NCBI GenBank assembly: GCA_963920575.1
Contig: OY986971.1
Location: 2,914,001-2,978,000 of the forward strand
Direction: 5' to 3'
DNA length: 64,000 bases
DNA from: Narthecium ossifragum
Taxonomy: Eukaryota > Streptophyta > Magnoliopsida > Dioscoreales > Nartheciaceae
Of this stretch, positions 1 through 13,011 are shown piece by piece. Every line of letters starts with the position of its first letter. Position 1 is the first letter of the stretch. Made by a program: the position numbers and the translations under genes. The notes beneath the pieces were generated by a model that saw only the letters and a list, made by a program, of their open reading frames with translations, did not search any database and had not been told where the DNA came from.

Positions 1-433
1 AGTTAATCACACCTTCAAGATGCGGCCAATATGAAAATGACATCTCAAAGTCTTGGTTGCAAACATCTCCAGATACAGACGTCTAAACTATTGACATTAT
101 ACAAGAAAATTTAGCAAAGTAAATTACATCAATTGGCCAAGCAAGCCATCAACTTCCCACCAGAAAAGAAAACCAAGAGATTGCCTAAGATGAAAGAAAA
201 GATGAGACATGAATCCAAGTTACTCATCTTAAGCAACATCAAACTACCCCTCCAAAAGTAAGAGACTGAAAAATAATGGCGACATGAGAACAAATGAAAA
301 AACAAGCGAGTAGCTCAATCTTAAGGAATGAAAGAACACAACCACCCCTTCCTTGTTCCACCAAAATACTGCTTCTCCCTCATGACGGCAGCGGGCAGCG
401 TTTACCCTTTAATGGATTCATACGCCTGGATGA
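1..433. other. 3' flank of the receptor kinase gene
   Basis: AT-rich, non-coding by eye. It lies directly downstream of the stop codon of the minus-strand receptor kinase and probably holds its 3' UTR. I see no other gene or recognisable repeat here. Confidence 0.5.
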
Positions 434-2964
434 TTAAATGTCTGCATCGATGATATTCTGCTCATGCCCCGTAGCTCCAGAGCTTGATTGACGGATCTCA
501 TCAATGCGAACAACTACCTCAGAAATCGAAGGACGCTTGTCCGGGTATTGTGCGGTGCAATCTACTGCAAGCTGCAATAGCTGCACCATATCCTCCTCCA
601 CATTCTGATATCTCAACAGCTCAAGATCAAACACCTCCGACGTCCACTCCTCCCGCACGACCGATTGGACCCACCTCGGCAAATCCACACCCTCCTCGTT
701 GAGGAGGGCTTGTGCTGGGGCCTTGCCAGTTAGCAGCTCAAGCAAAAGCACGCCGAAGCTGTACACATCAGCCTTCTGAGACACCTTCCGAACATCAGTC
801 ACCTCCGGTGCTCGGTACCCGGCAGCACGATTGGTGGTGATGGTAGGTCCAACAAGATGTGCAAGACCGTGATCGGAGACACGGGCATCATCGGCCTTGG
901 CCAGAAGAATGTTCGAGGACTTGATGTTGCCATGCGAAGCAGAGGGCCCTGTTGAGTGGATGTACTCAATGCCATGTGCTGCGGCGAGGGCGATGGCGGA
1001 GCGAGTCTCCCAGTCGAGAGGAGTGCGGCCGGATCCCCTGTTACCTGTATGATCAGAGACCTCGTCATAATGATGATCGTCATGTATTTAGTTAAATAGA
1101 TTGATGTCACCATCAGAGCGTTAAATACCCAAACTATAGATTACCAGCAGCATTGGAATGCTTCCAAACTACATATCGTACGAAGTAATAGATCCAAACT
1201 AATTAAAAAGTCTCAGAATCAAAGTCCAAGATGGAAGAACGAGTAACAGACGCAGTCAATAGTCCAAAACTCAGAAAGCTACAAAATATGGCGTCAAGTT
1301 CCCCAATTAATTTCCAATTTAACTATTGCGAGAAACTGACTTAAATTATCTATAATTCGCCCCAAGAAAATAAACCATGGGGAAAAAAATCCAATTCTAC
1401 ACAAAAATTTCTCAACCCAGATCATTGAGTACCTAAACCACATTTGCACCAAATTTTACAGCCAATAATCCATTTTTGAGAAAAAATGCCAAAAGCTCCA
1501 AGCTTTTCTTCCTGAATCTACATTCCCTATAATATTCCCCATAAGCAAAACGCATGAGAAAACAAACGAATATAGTGGAAAATTTAAAGAGAAAACAGGG
1601 AAAAAGAAGTTGAAAGGTAGCTCACCATGCAGGAGTGCTGATAGGCTGCCCATTGGCATGTAATCATAGACAAGCAACTTCTCATCCTTGCTAAAGTAGT
1701 ACGCCCGGAGCGGCACCAAGTTGGGGTGATCCATTGCCCCCACCGCCTCGATCTTCTCCCTGAACTCCCTCTCCGGCAAGTTGACATCTTTGAGCCTCTT
1801 CACCGCTACCACCGTCCCCATCTCGAGCACCGCCTTGTATGCCGTCCCGAAGGTGCCCTTCCCCAGAACCTCCGCCGATGCCCTCAACAGATCCTCCAAA
1901 TCAAATGATTGCGGCCCTTTACCGAAGAACACGAGCCTCTTCCCCTGATCTCCTTTTGCTGTAGCCCCCACGCCCACTACCGCCGCCGATGCTGGAGCTG
2001 CATAAGTCGCAAACCTATTCCCGTTCCCATTCTCCCCATCTACCACTCCCTTATCTCTAAACGCCACCTCCACCTCCGACGGCTTCGCCACCCCCACCTC
2101 CGCCGACTTCGACTTACCCTTTCTGCGACACAAGAAAATGACTAGCAGCAGCAAGATCAACAAACCGACGGCAGCGCCAATGGCGATTCCCGCGATCGCG
2201 CCACCAGAAAGTTTCTTCTTTTTGCTTGCTCCTTGCTCTCCGCCGCCGGGCTCAGCCCCTCCTGGCGCGCTCGCAGGCACGATCTCACCCGGGCACGGGC
2301 CGAGCGGACCGCCGCAGAGCTTGGTACCCAGAAAAGCAAGCGACCCGAACGTTCTCAGCTTCAACGGGATCGATCCATTGACACCATTATAGGACACATT
2401 GAATTGTCCGAGGGGGAGATCCAAGTTCGGGATCTGGCCCGAAAGCTGGTTCTGCTCCAAGTACAGAGTCCCCAACCTAGTGAGATTGTTCAACCCAACC
2501 GGAATAGGGCCGGAGAAGTTGTTCCCGGCCAAGTTCAAGCGAACAAGGTTCTGAAGAGAGAACAAGAAATCGGGAATGGGACCCGAGAAGCGATTAGACT
2601 GGAGATAGAGATTGCGTAGCTCCGTAAGCTTCGAGAGATCAGACGGGAGCGGTCCGGAGAGCGCATTGAACCGGAGTGAGAGTGTGCGGAGGGCGGTGAG
2701 GTTGGCGAAGACGCCAAACGGAAGGGTACCCATGAGGCCAACTCCGGGGAGGTGGAGGTCGGTGACTCGGGCGCCGCCACCGCAGACGACGCCTTGCCAG
2801 AGGCAAGTCGGGGTAGTGGAGCTCCAGTTCACCGCCGAACGCCCGACGGCAGCTTTGAGGGCCATCAGCGCCGCCGCGTCGGAGTTGAGGTCCTGCGCCG
2901 CCACCGCGGCAACAAACGCAAGGAGGAGGAGGAGAGCTCCACGTAGCATTGCGAACGGATCCAT
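434..2964 (-). CDS. LRR receptor-like kinase, probably inactive kinase (RLK902/RKL1-like), two exons
   Basis: Two exons, 2964-1626 and 1044-434, joined across a 581-bp GT-AG intron (donor after CATG, acceptor ATACAG); together 649 residues. Visible in order: signal peptide (about 1-23), an N-terminal LRR cap with a CLWQGVVC motif (about 54-61), about five leucine-rich repeats (70-210), a Pro/Gly/Lys juxtamembrane stretch, a transmembrane helix (about 262-279) and a protein kinase domain. The glycine loop (LGKGTFGTAYKAV) and the VAVK lysine are present, but the catalytic loop reads HGN instead of HRD and the DFG position reads DHG, so phosphotransfer is doubtful. This fits the plasma-membrane LRR-III subfamily, many of which are called inactive kinases and are thought to act as co-receptors or scaffolds. 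The ligand cannot be told from sequence. The start is the first in-frame Met and precedes a clear signal peptide. The intron falls between kinase subdomains, as is usual in this subfamily. Confidence 0.93.
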
Positions 2965-3042
2965 CGAAGATGATGGATAGAGAGATGCTACACCATTGGT
3001 AGAGCGAGAACCATGAGAAGAGAGAGACAGAGGGGAAACCCT

Positions 3043-3062
3043 AGAGAGAGAGAGAGAGAGAG
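3043..3062. repeat. (AG)n microsatellite in the presumed 5' leader
   Basis: A short pure AG dinucleotide run about 80 bp upstream of the receptor kinase start codon. GA/CT runs are common in plant 5' leaders. Whether it affects expression is not known. Confidence 0.8.
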
Positions 3063-4122
3063 GAGGGTCGGGAGCAGTGAATAAATATGAATTTTAATGT
3101 TACTGGAGAAGAGAGTGGTGCTAGCTGGAATTTTTGGGAAATTTGGTACCTACTTTTAGAGATATTTAAAGTTAGCGGTTAGATTACCCGCGGGAGAAGT
3201 TTTATTTCCCGTCCTTTCGATGAGTGACGCATCGACGGTTGAGATTGTAAGAATTTCGAACCGATGCTAACGGCGTTGAGGCGCGGTCGTCGCCTCGCTC
3301 CTCCGTGTGGGGCCCCAACCGCCGGACGCACGGCAGAGGAAACCGCAATGAGAAACGCGCATCCGGAATTCCCACAGGTCAAGATACCGACAAAGGTCGA
3401 CGACGTAGTCATCGTCCTTCTTGACCTGGAGAAACTCGTTTCCATCGTCGAGAAGTAGGCGCCGCCGGCACCGGTGCCGGCGCCATGACGGCGCGTAGGC
3501 GTCGTGGGATAAGTTTGTCGGACTTGGGAACACCAGACAAGAGGGGACCACTGCACGGTCATAAATCACAGCCGTTGGATTGGCCAATCGAAACGACGCG
3601 ACAGCTAAGGTGGCTCTAAGAACTTTTTGGGTGGATCTGCGATTTGGACGGCTCTAATTTGTCGGCAGGTGGGGCCATTGATGTGCATCGACGAACCGTC
3701 TGATGAAGATCGAACAGCCGACTGGGTGGGGTTCGATATGGAGACCACACGACCGCACCAGGGTTTCGGCATGGGTCCACCGATCACGGGGCGTAGGCTG
3801 GCCGAGAATCCCGTTGGACGGCCATGATTGGTTGTTGGTGCCGACAGCTGCTGTTCTGAGTACCGAGTACTACTTAGGGACTTTCTAGGGAGAACCATGC
3901 TGGAAAAGGGCCTCGCCGAAAGTAGTATATGCGTGAAACCTTTTTCTTTTTCTCAAATAATGTCCGACTTTTTTTTTTCCCCATCCATATGATTGTCATA
4001 ATCAGGCCTGTTGAAATAACATCATTTAAATATTTATTTCAAATATACGGGAAATTTAGAGAACCCTAGGATCAATATTATCATCCATTTCTTTTGATTT
4101 GGAAAATAAACTTTAGAACTTT
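3063..4122. other. Intergenic region without recognised gene
   Basis: Presumed promoter region of the receptor kinase. It contains moderately GC-rich stretches (about 3260-3560 and 3620-3900) with short open frames on both strands, none of which resembles a known protein or shows splice logic. Confidence 0.4.
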
Positions 4123-4350
4123 TGGTAAATGTTGGTAAGGGTGCGGCTATCCGCACCACGATTTGAACTCAACACACCATAAAAATTAGTTTTTGTAAAA
4201 ATAAAAAACAAAAATTTTAAACTACCCTCACCATCTACCTCCCTCACCCCACCTCTCCACCCCGGCGGTGGCCCCTCCACCACCTCTTCACGGCAGCAGC
4301 AACTGCCGGCCTTCCACCACCTCTCCACCATGACAGCCGTCGCAAGCCGC

Positions 4351-4352
<2 letters not shown>

Positions 4353-4390
<38 letters not shown>
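4353..4390. repeat. (GA)n microsatellite inside the MULE-like element
   Basis: A nearly pure GA run of about 38 bp. It opens a GA- and G-rich interior that continues to about 4980. Confidence 0.85.
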
Positions 4391-4394
<4 letters not shown>

Positions 4395-4474
4395 AGAGGG
4401 AGGGCGGCCGGCAATGGGAGAGAGAGGGGCGAAGAGGGAGGCCGACGGCCGCGGGAGAGAGAGAAAGTGAGAGA

Positions 4475-4495
4475 GGGGGGGGGGGGGGGGGGGGG
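4475..4495. repeat. Homopolymer G run (about 21 G)
   Basis: Uninterrupted G tract in the GA-rich interior of the element. Its length is prone to sequencing error, and it could form G-quadruplex structures. Confidence 0.85.
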
Positions 4496-5099
4496 AGGCC
4501 GGCGGCCGCGGGGGAGAGAGAAGGCGAGAGAGAGGGGGGGGGGAAGAGGGAGGCCAGCGGCCGCGGGGGAGAGAGAAGGCGAGAGAGAGGGGGGGAGATG
4601 GAGGTCGGCTGGCCGCGGGGGAGAGAGAAGGCGAGAGAGAAGCGAGAGAGAGGGAGGGAGGCCGCCGGGAGAGAGAGACCGTGGGAGAGAGGGAGAGAGG
4701 CCGGCGGGAGAGAGAGACCGTGGGAGAGAGGGAGGCCGTCGGGAGAGAGAGACTGTGGGAGAGAGGCCACCGTCGTTGCCGTCGCCGGGGGAGAGAGGCC
4801 ACCGCCGCTGCCGTCGCCGGGGGAGAGAGGCCTTGAGAGAGAGAGAGGCCGAGGGAGAGAAAGAGAGAGAGGGCGTGGGAGAGAGAGAGAGGGCGCCGGC
4901 GAGAGAGAGGCCGCCAGAGAGAGACCGCAGGAGAGAGAGGCCACCGGAGCCGGGAGAGAGATCGCCAGGAGTGAGATATCGGGAGAGAGGGTGAGAGTGA
5001 TATAGTGGGGTTTTTGTTTTTTATTTTTACAAAAAATAGTTTTTGTGATGTATTGAGTTCAAACAGTGGTGTAGATAGCTCCACCCAGATGGTAAATGT

Positions 5100-7034
5100 A
5101 CCTCTCAAAAAAAGAAACCAAGTTATGCAAACACCCTGTCAAACTACTAATTCCAAATTTACCCTCTAAAAGTTATATTTTATCATTTGCATAGCCTTTG
5201 ACTAGGTTGACCAAAATCTGATCCTGTTGGGCTTAATCCCAAAAACCAAAGTTGTGAAATATAAATTACCACTATTCCACATGCCTCATTCATCTCTATT
5301 TTTTCTAACCCCTGACCCCCTTTCACACCGAACCAAACAGGTAATAGAATCGTTTGAGTGCAATGTTCCCCAAATACCCCTTGTTTGAGAGTAAATTATC
5401 AAAAATGACTCGATATGATTTTTTTTCCTTTTTTTTTCTCATTTTACACGACCATTTTACACATCCCCTTAACAAACATATATATTTGTTCATCATTTCA
5501 ATAGGTCAAGAGGCCATATACAAAAAAGGGTATTTTTGCGGTCATACCAAAATCAAGATTATGTAAGGATATCTACGCAGTTAAAACTGTATGAAATAAA
5601 GCATATATGCAGAAACCCAATCTTTTAGTCATTTGTGGGGTAAAGGCTTAACTTAAAATAATAATAATAATTATTATTATTATTATTATAAATAAATAAA
5701 TAAATCCATGGTGAAATCCATGGAAAAATTCCCTCTTTTGGTTAAAGAAGACTCCATCCATAGCCCAATATTCCTTCAATTACGCCGCAAAAACAAGGAA
5801 AAAGGCTGTTTGGTAAGAATGCCAGCATAGAAAGCGCATCTCAGTTGCAACTATTCTATTATTCCTCAATTCACTGACCAAAAGAAAAGAAGCATGAGGA
5901 ATAATTTGAAATCGTCATCATTTCAAGCTGTCACTACCTAATAACCTATGATTATTTTTCTTAACCACCACTAACTATGAAGGGCATGTGAGAATGACAA
6001 CACCACGCATATTGCATACTCACCTGCCATTAATTAAAAAAATATAACTTCAAAATTGTGCAACAAGTTCCAACTGCTATCACCCATGAAACAATTAAGA
6101 GATCAGTCTGTACTTTATCATCCATTATATAAGAGGTGACAGATAAACTTAACTAAAACATTGAACAACTTGATCAGAAACTACTACAGGTGATGGGCCT
6201 GATGGCTATTATTATTTTCCTTCCGTCCTATTGAATATGACCGATAGGCGAGAATGGAAACTTGCGGGAAAGTACAAGAGAACTTCTGGAAAACAAACCT
6301 GTGGCAAAGAACGATGAGCTGAGAGCAAACTTCCCGCGCTAATTCCCTGAAAGTTCACCTGTTTTTGGTACACAACTGGATGCAAACTACTGCACGCGCT
6401 TCCTATGCAACACAAAACTGCAAGATGGCCTATCAAGTTTCAAAGAAGCAATATATGGCACATCACTTGGGAAATTAAGTCATACCTTCAGTTGAAGTTG
6501 CACCGGATGATACTGCATTCTACTTGAGTTGTAAATGCAATACGCATGTAATCACACATATCTGTGTCGCCGTATGTTGTGATGGCCGATATGTCAACGC
6601 TTAAGCTTGTGCTGATATTAGCCAGCCAGATGTGTGCGAGTTTTTCATATGATTCTGCAATTAATGGCTGCTGATAAAGACAAACATGCAGGAGAATATA
6701 AGGTAAGGACACCTAGATTCTCACCATTCTCCCAACAACTGCAGAGCATTTTTATTTTAGCTTTTACATGGGAATGACTAAAAGGATAACTAAACAAACC
6801 AACCGATAACAATCCGCCGCTTATCATTTTCCACCAACTGAATGCATCCCATATGGCTTGTTGACAGTAGTGATTATTCAGCCCTTTTATGTCATATCAA
6901 GGCTTGGGATAAGAACTTTGATCCCAGGACCAGAGGACCACGATGTCTGTTTCAATCACACATAAGATTCTTGCAGTCGGTAACTCTACCCTTCTATCAA
7001 TCAAGAGAACCCACACCTGTAGGAGAAAGCACGA
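5100..7034. other. AT-rich intergenic region between receptor kinase and OMA1-like gene
   Basis: No gene recognised. It contains a mirrored trinucleotide repeat, (AAT)n followed by (ATT)n, at about 5656-5704. Sequence nearest 7034 is likely the 3' UTR of the OMA1-like gene. Short open frames at 6212-6436 and 6488-6712 (minus strand) match nothing I know. Confidence 0.4.
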
Positions 7035-10000
7035 CTAAAGAAAGCCCGCAACACCACGGCCAGCAACTGTTTCTCCGTAGATGGCCAGTGCTTCCTCCAT
7101 GACTTTGGCCTGAGAAAGCAACTGTGCCCTTTTCTTGCTGGATGGATGGGTAGACAGATAGTCATTCAGAGTTGAGTCCTTATTGATCTGCCCCAATTTC
7201 TCATACACCTTTGGGGCCACACGGGGGTCATATCCAGCGGAAGCAATCAGCAAAAGGCCGATGTAGTCAGCCTCTATTTCCATCCTGCAACAACAAATCC
7301 ATAAGCGATAGCCTTATCCACAAGCAAACATAAATACACCAACTAAACTCATTTTATAGTGAACTAGTTAGGTCTTTGCTACATCTGCAAATGCACGGAT
7401 CATTAAAATACACTAAAACTCCTAGGAAATATAAGTTCAACCAACAAATGGACAAGCTGGTTTGGGCTTGCTTCTATATGCGTATGGACTTATGAATTGC
7501 ATTGTTGTTTGATTCATGATTCCAGGCTACAAAGTCTTGTCATCAACTTGGCAATCCAATAAAAAAACTCGATGATGAAATAAAGGCCTTCATTACCACT
7601 GGAGTCTTCACTCTTCATACACTAAGGGCGTGTTTGGCTCGGTGGGATCCGTGGTACCTGCGGGACGGTATCCGTGGGGGTGGATCCCACGAGCGGCGTC
7701 CACTCGTCTCAAGCGGACACACGCCGAAAATGGGATCCGCGCGAGATCCACGCAAGAACCAAACGCACGGATCCCGACCGTAGGATCCGCGCGTCCGCCC
7801 CATCCCGCGGATCCACCGGGATGGGGCAGAGCCAAATGCGCCCTAACTGAAACCTTGATAGACAGACTCATAGAGGTCATCAATTACGTCCTCTGCACTT
7901 CTAGGATTCTCTTAAGAGTTTTTTTGTCTGCATACCCTTCCAAATAGCGGTATTTGTCTCCATAACTCTCCAAATTTTGAAATTGCTTCTAACTCTCCTT
8001 AGAATTGCTAATGATCAATTTGACCGGCTAATTTAGCCTTCGGGCTCATCTCATCAAAAATATATAATAAAAAAATTGACCGGCTAACAACATACCCATT
8101 GCAAGGGTATATCTGTCAAAATCGATCATGAGTAACTTTATGGTACTTAAACAAAAACGAATATTCATAAGGGTATGTAGACAATTTCAAACTTTGATGG
8201 TATTGAGATAAATACCACTATTTTGAAGGTTATGCAAACAAAAAACCCATTCCCTAAACTCCACATCATAAATTAGTACCAAAATTGAGAACATGTGAAT
8301 ATATAGTCTATACTGATTTTTACATCAAACATGAGATTTACTTGCATATAAATACATTGTGAAACTTCTCGCGGCCTGAAAATCATAAGCTACAACATAA
8401 GTGAACTTCTAGTCGAGCAGTCATAAAACAGTTCTAGAACACATCAATTCATGCATTTTACCAATAGAGAACAGTATACATGGTTGAGAAGCTGCTGGCT
8501 GCTTCTTGGAAAAATTGGTTATCCAAAAACCTTTGTGTAACAAATCCATGTTTATTTTCCAGACTAAGCCAAAACCAATTTTCGAAAAAAAAAGTTACAA
8601 AACCTGTGTAACAAGCTTTCGAAAAAACCAATTTTCTCAAAACTCACCCAAAACCAAACAGGCTGTCACTTTTCAAGATAAATTGGTTATAATATCTATG
8701 CATGCATGACAATGTAAAGTTACTTCAATGGTGTCTTCATCTCGGATTCTCCATAACTTTTGTGCTCTTGCATTACGCCCTTACCGAGCATCAATATCAA
8801 ACAATCTAAGGAAAACATCACTTGCCTTGAAGATGCTCAAGCACAGGACGAGCAAACTTTTAAAAAAGCTTTGGAGTCTTAGCCAAAAGGATTTCTTTCT
8901 CCATATCAATCCACAAAACTCATGAAATTCTTACATAAGGATAAAGTTTTTGGCCTACGTTAAGATACACCATAACTTTGAACACTTGACAAAGGCATCC
9001 ATATTATAGAAGTCCCCAATAGTCATTGACTAGTTTTATAGATGCTTTTCGATAATTCTAGCTTTCTCTCATTAACAACTAGTAAATGCACTTCTGATGG
9101 AGAGTCAAAGCTCTAGATACTTAAAAAGATTTTTGATTGTCCAAGTATCATATCTAGGTAGGACCATAGGATCCATAGCCTCATCTAACCAGTCAGATAG
9201 GAAAACTAATCCCTAGGCATAAATGAATTCTTGTAAACCAACATCGAGAACAGATGAATCACTACCTATTGTAGATTTACAAGCTGCTTCCGAGTGTTTA
9301 AATTTCCATAAACTGTATAACTTAAGCATTTAGCAAACATAAACCTAATCCGAGTAATCATAATCAGTTAAAAGCATAGGCAGGAAAAGATGAACACGAT
9401 GAACACCATATGCAAAACAACCTCAAGCCTTGTTCTTCCCCGTATAGCTTGATTTCTCAAGATGACATATCCCGAAATCTCTGAACCTCCATTCATATGG
9501 AAACTGATGGGTTAGCGCTTTACAAAATGGATTGGGTATGGGTCTAAACTAAAAGGATATAAAAATTTCACGGGCCAATCCATGATCTATTCAGGAGTTC
9601 TACATGAATAGGAAACAGAATCCACTACAAGTATGGCACCAATTACAGTTATGTTATCTTGAAAATTTGTTTCAGGATAGTTACATGGTACCGAAACATG
9701 ACAATGAGCATACAGAGAAGCGAAGAAAATAAAGTGAAGAGGACAAGGGTAGAATGAGAAAATTCGGCCAGATGTGATCGCGTCTAAATCAGTTATGACA
9801 ATAAGCGGCTACATAAACATCCTGATACCAAAATTTTTTTTCACAGATCCATATCTCCTCCTATATTTTTAAACAAAAAGGGATATCTATGCAACTGAAA
9901 AAACTGTGGCATGCCCATCTAGATCCGCCTCTTGCTGCAAATACAAAAGGTGGTGCCACTTTTAGTGAAATCAAACTGGATTAAGGAGTACAATAAACTA

Positions 10001-13000
10001 CGTCCCAGATTCCTAATGGTAAAAATAACACAAGTTGAATGCAAGATTTGGGGATTCTACCAAGACAGCTTAGAAAAAAGCTACTCCAATCTGCAGCCAT
10101 AACTATATCTATTTTATACATTATGTCCAGCCGCAGATTCTCACAATCGTAAGGTTAGTTGAATGAGCTTAGCCTTGGAAAGTATGTAATACCTTCTAGA
10201 AGGAAAAGAAGATTGGGCATTCACCTCGTGATGGCACTAACAAAAAAGGACATAACTATTAAGAAACAAGGATAACACCACCAAGGACTTAGTGTCTAGC
10301 CTTATGCAAGAGCTACAGGGAGAAATGGAAGTTGATGCTATCATCAAGAATCAAAAGTTGGCTCTTCTTTCCTCAGGAAATAATTTTCCTTGTCCCTCCT
10401 TAAACATGTCTGGTTGGATACTGCTGGCTGTATGAATTTCTTGGCCAAGGGATGGGAGTGACAAACATTTAAGAGTGATCGTATTATCAAATCTAACAAG
10501 CTACCTCATGCAAAGCAATGAAGAAAGACATGTACAAAGGTTAAAAAATGAGACAGCTTTGTGACCTTGATAGGAGAAAGAAATTGCATATACATGTGAA
10601 GATGAAAAGAAAAAAACATACATGCGCCATAAATAGCACAAGATTTCATGTAAGAACAACAAATCATGTACATAACTTTGTGATGTGGACATGGGAAACA
10701 AAAACGGAAGAAGGATACAAAAGCATGAACAATTACAGATAAGAGTATATAAAATTTGCATATAAAGCACACTTATGGCAGAAAAATTCTATGAGCTGTT
10801 GGTTAATCATGCCAAGTCATTTTAGGACACTACCTGGAGGCAGCCACTATGTACATGTTATTTGTTGCAATATAAGTTTAACCAAACAGGCAAAAAAGGA
10901 AGTGCGAGATTGGAATTCAGACTGCAAATTGACAAATGGCTGTTTAGTTTGATGTGAATATAATTGTAAATGAAAAAATGGAATCAAGCTCTAGAGATAA
11001 ATTAAAAGAAAACATTACCAAAATTTGAGAAGAGCTGACGATAGAAGTGACATCAAAAGAGGAGATTTAGGTATTGATGTCTAGAAAAATATAACTTAAA
11101 TGATTATATACACCTCAGCATAGAGTTCAAAACCTGACTCCATCATTCTACCCTTCTAATCAAATATTTCACTTGTTGGTATTAGACTATAAATAATTAA
11201 AACTCATCATCCTCCAATGGCTTAAGCTTTTGGATTGAGTAGCTAGAGTAGCATGGTATCAAGCCAGAGGGACCGGAGTTCAAACCTTGGCTCTCCCCTC
11301 AGTCGGCTCAGGCTCTCCCAATGTATCTTTTTGGGTTAAGTGGCTAGAGGTATTAGAGAGTAACAGGTTGCATTATAATTCGTGTCAACATAGCAAAATA
11401 TGATCTAAAGGTTTTGTGAGAAACTCTAACCACTCAACCCAAAAGCTTTATATTACACGTGAATATTGAATTTAAGGAGCGACTGAGGCAACTATTGGAG
11501 GGAGTAAGTTTTTGAACCCAAGAACTCTGCTCTATCATGTGAGACACTCTAACCACTCAACCCAAAAGCTTAAGCCGTTGAGAAAGAGAGAGTTAATAGG
11601 TATATAAAAGCTTAAGTCTTTGAGAAAATAAGAGTTAATAGATATATAGTCTAACATGTTTAAATCTAGCTCTTCCCATTAGGTTATGGTTTTGCATTTA
11701 GGATTTGTTCTTTTACGCTAGAGATTCTGCCGCATTCAACCACAGTATAAGAACAATTTTTGGGGAAAAAATGGGCTTACCGAAATACTAAGACACTCAG
11801 GAAAGACAGGTCAAAGCTAATGTTCAAACTAAATTGCCACTTTCCCATAAACACTCACTTCCGAGAGAAGGGAAGCCGAAGGAGAAGATTGGATGCCGCA
11901 TTGATAAGATCCGGCATGTAAAAGAACTGCAAAAGTACCAGCTGTATGATCATAAGCCACAAATTCTTGGTCATCATTTCCGCTGAGTGCCTCGCGATGG
12001 CGTGCCCGACCTTAAGCAAAATCAAGCAACAACATCAGAAAACCAGATTACCAATGCCAAAATCAACAATCCAAGAAAGAACCCCAAATCTACTACCTCA
12101 TGCCCGATAACAGTGGCGATCTCCGGGTCCGCCCGGAAATGATCAAGTAGGCCAGTAAACACCACAATCTTCCCACCAGGCAAGCAGAAGGCATTCACCA
12201 TGTCATCCTTGACCACAAGAACCTCCCAATTGAGCCCTTCCAAGTGCTCCGTGCTGGGCTCCGCCTTACTTCTCCCTTTTGCGGCCGACTTCCTGCTCTT
12301 GTGCACCCAGTCATCATCAAGAATCTCATCCTCCTTACTCCACCTATCCACCCCAGCAACGCTCCCCTCCTCCCCCCTCAGCGACATCAAAACATCCCTG
12401 GCCTCCTCCGGCACCACCCCGCCATACCCCGCCGGCGCCTCCGCATACTCCGCGTCGCTCCACTGCTTCTCGTGGAGCTGCAACCCCCGCTTCACAGCAT
12501 CGATGACCTCCTTCGAGATCAACCTCACCCGAACGCTCTCCGGGTGGATCGCAGACAGGATCTTGCCCCTGAGCGCCTTCTTCAACTGCTCGAACTGGTG
12601 CTCCCCGAGCTGCCGCTCCAACGCCGGGGAGATAAGCACGAAGTGCTTGCGCTTAGTGTAGGGCACGGCCTCAAGATGCCCAAAATAGACGGACACAATA
12701 ACCCCGCCGCTAATCACGACCACCAAGAACACCGTGCGGGGGTTATGATACCAACGGGCGGCGCGGCGGCGGAAGTGATGGACCTGCTGGCCGCCGACGT
12801 AGTACGACCGCTTAAACCCTTGGAAAAAGGGGTTGCCTTCATACAACTGCCTGCTGGCGGCGTTAAACCTCGTCGTCGCAGTGGAGAAGAAACGGGATAA
12901 GGGAGCGTAGACGGAGGGGGCGACATCGGGCGGCGGCGGAGTTTGGGGTTTGGAGTAGCGGGAGAAGAGAGAGCGTAAAGAAGAGGGCTTTGCTCTTCTG

Positions 13001-13011
13001 AAGAAACTCAT
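7035..13011 (-). CDS. OMA1: Mitochondrial M48 metalloendopeptidase, OMA1-like, copy 1 (three exons)
   Basis: Exons 13011-12097, 12010-11859 and 7284-7035 join in phase at consensus sites (E|GTAG, AA|GTGAG, GCAG|GATG) to give 438 residues. The N terminus is Arg/Ser-rich with SLRSLFSRYSKP, a plausible mitochondrial presequence. A hydrophobic helix lies at about 93-111. The M48 zinc site is intact: HEVGH at residues 304-308, split by intron 1 between E305 and V306, and EAD at 360-362 for the third ligand. The C-terminal part (YLSTHPS..R..LL..A..VMEEAL) is typical of plant OMA1, an inner-membrane protease of mitochondrial quality control. Intron 1 is 86 bp. Intron 2 is 4.57 kb and carries transposon insertions. 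The gene is the upstream-intact member of a tandem pair. Confidence 0.9.
7626..7843. mobile_element. PIF/Harbinger (Tourist-like) MITE
   Basis: 218 bp with 15-bp terminal inverted repeats, GGGCGTGTTTGGCTC at the left and GGGCGCATTTGGCTC as the reverse complement of the right end, flanked by TAA on both sides (7623-7625, 7844-7846). A 3-bp TWA duplication plus a G-rich TIR ending TTTGG is the PIF/Harbinger pattern. No coding capacity. It lies in an intron. Confidence 0.82.
11240..11580. repeat. tRNA-derived SINE-like sequences
   Basis: Read on the minus strand, about 11580-11400 shows GGGTTGAGTGGTTAGAGTGT (box A-like) followed by TTGGGTTCAAAAAC (box B-like), and the first motif recurs near 11440. 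On the plus strand, 11240-11340 shows a related pattern with GGAGTTCAAACC. The spacing and motifs fit degenerate tRNA-type SINEs, but clean ends, tails and target duplications are not visible. Confidence 0.4.

Larger units (their letters stand above)
4133..5089. mobile_element. Non-autonomous Mutator-like (MULE/MITE) element with long TIRs
   Basis: Flanked by a perfect 10-bp direct repeat TGGTAAATGT (4123-4132 and 5090-5099). The outer ~90 bp at each end are imperfect inverted repeats: the left contains ACGATTTGAACTCAACAC and the reverse complement of the right contains CTGTTTGAACTCAATAC, followed in both by an A-rich block ending AAAATAAAAAACAAAAA. Long TIRs and a 9-11 bp duplication are the Mutator signature. 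The interior is GA/CT microsatellite and G-rich repeat with no transposase. The true TIR start could be a few bases inside the stated ends (at GGGTG). The long Arg/Glu/Gly and Ser/Leu/Pro open frames here are artefacts of the GA repeat. Confidence 0.8.
7285..11858 (-). other. Large intron 2 of OMA1-like copy 1
   Basis: Defined by donor AA|GTGAG at 11859/11858 and acceptor TTGCAG|GATG at 7285/7284. It contains a PIF-like MITE (7626-7843), tRNA-like SINE-type sequence (about 11240-11580) and stretches that align by eye with intron 2 of the second copy (about 10500-10860 with 15390-15770, and 7460-7560 with 14660-14770). No internal gene seen. Confidence 0.8.

Noticed and set aside
4113..5108. 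Long open frames on both strands (Ser/Leu/Pro-rich and Arg/Glu/Gly-rich)
   Set aside because: They come from the GA/CT and G-run repeats inside the MULE-like element; composition is low-complexity and no start, domain or splice logic exists.
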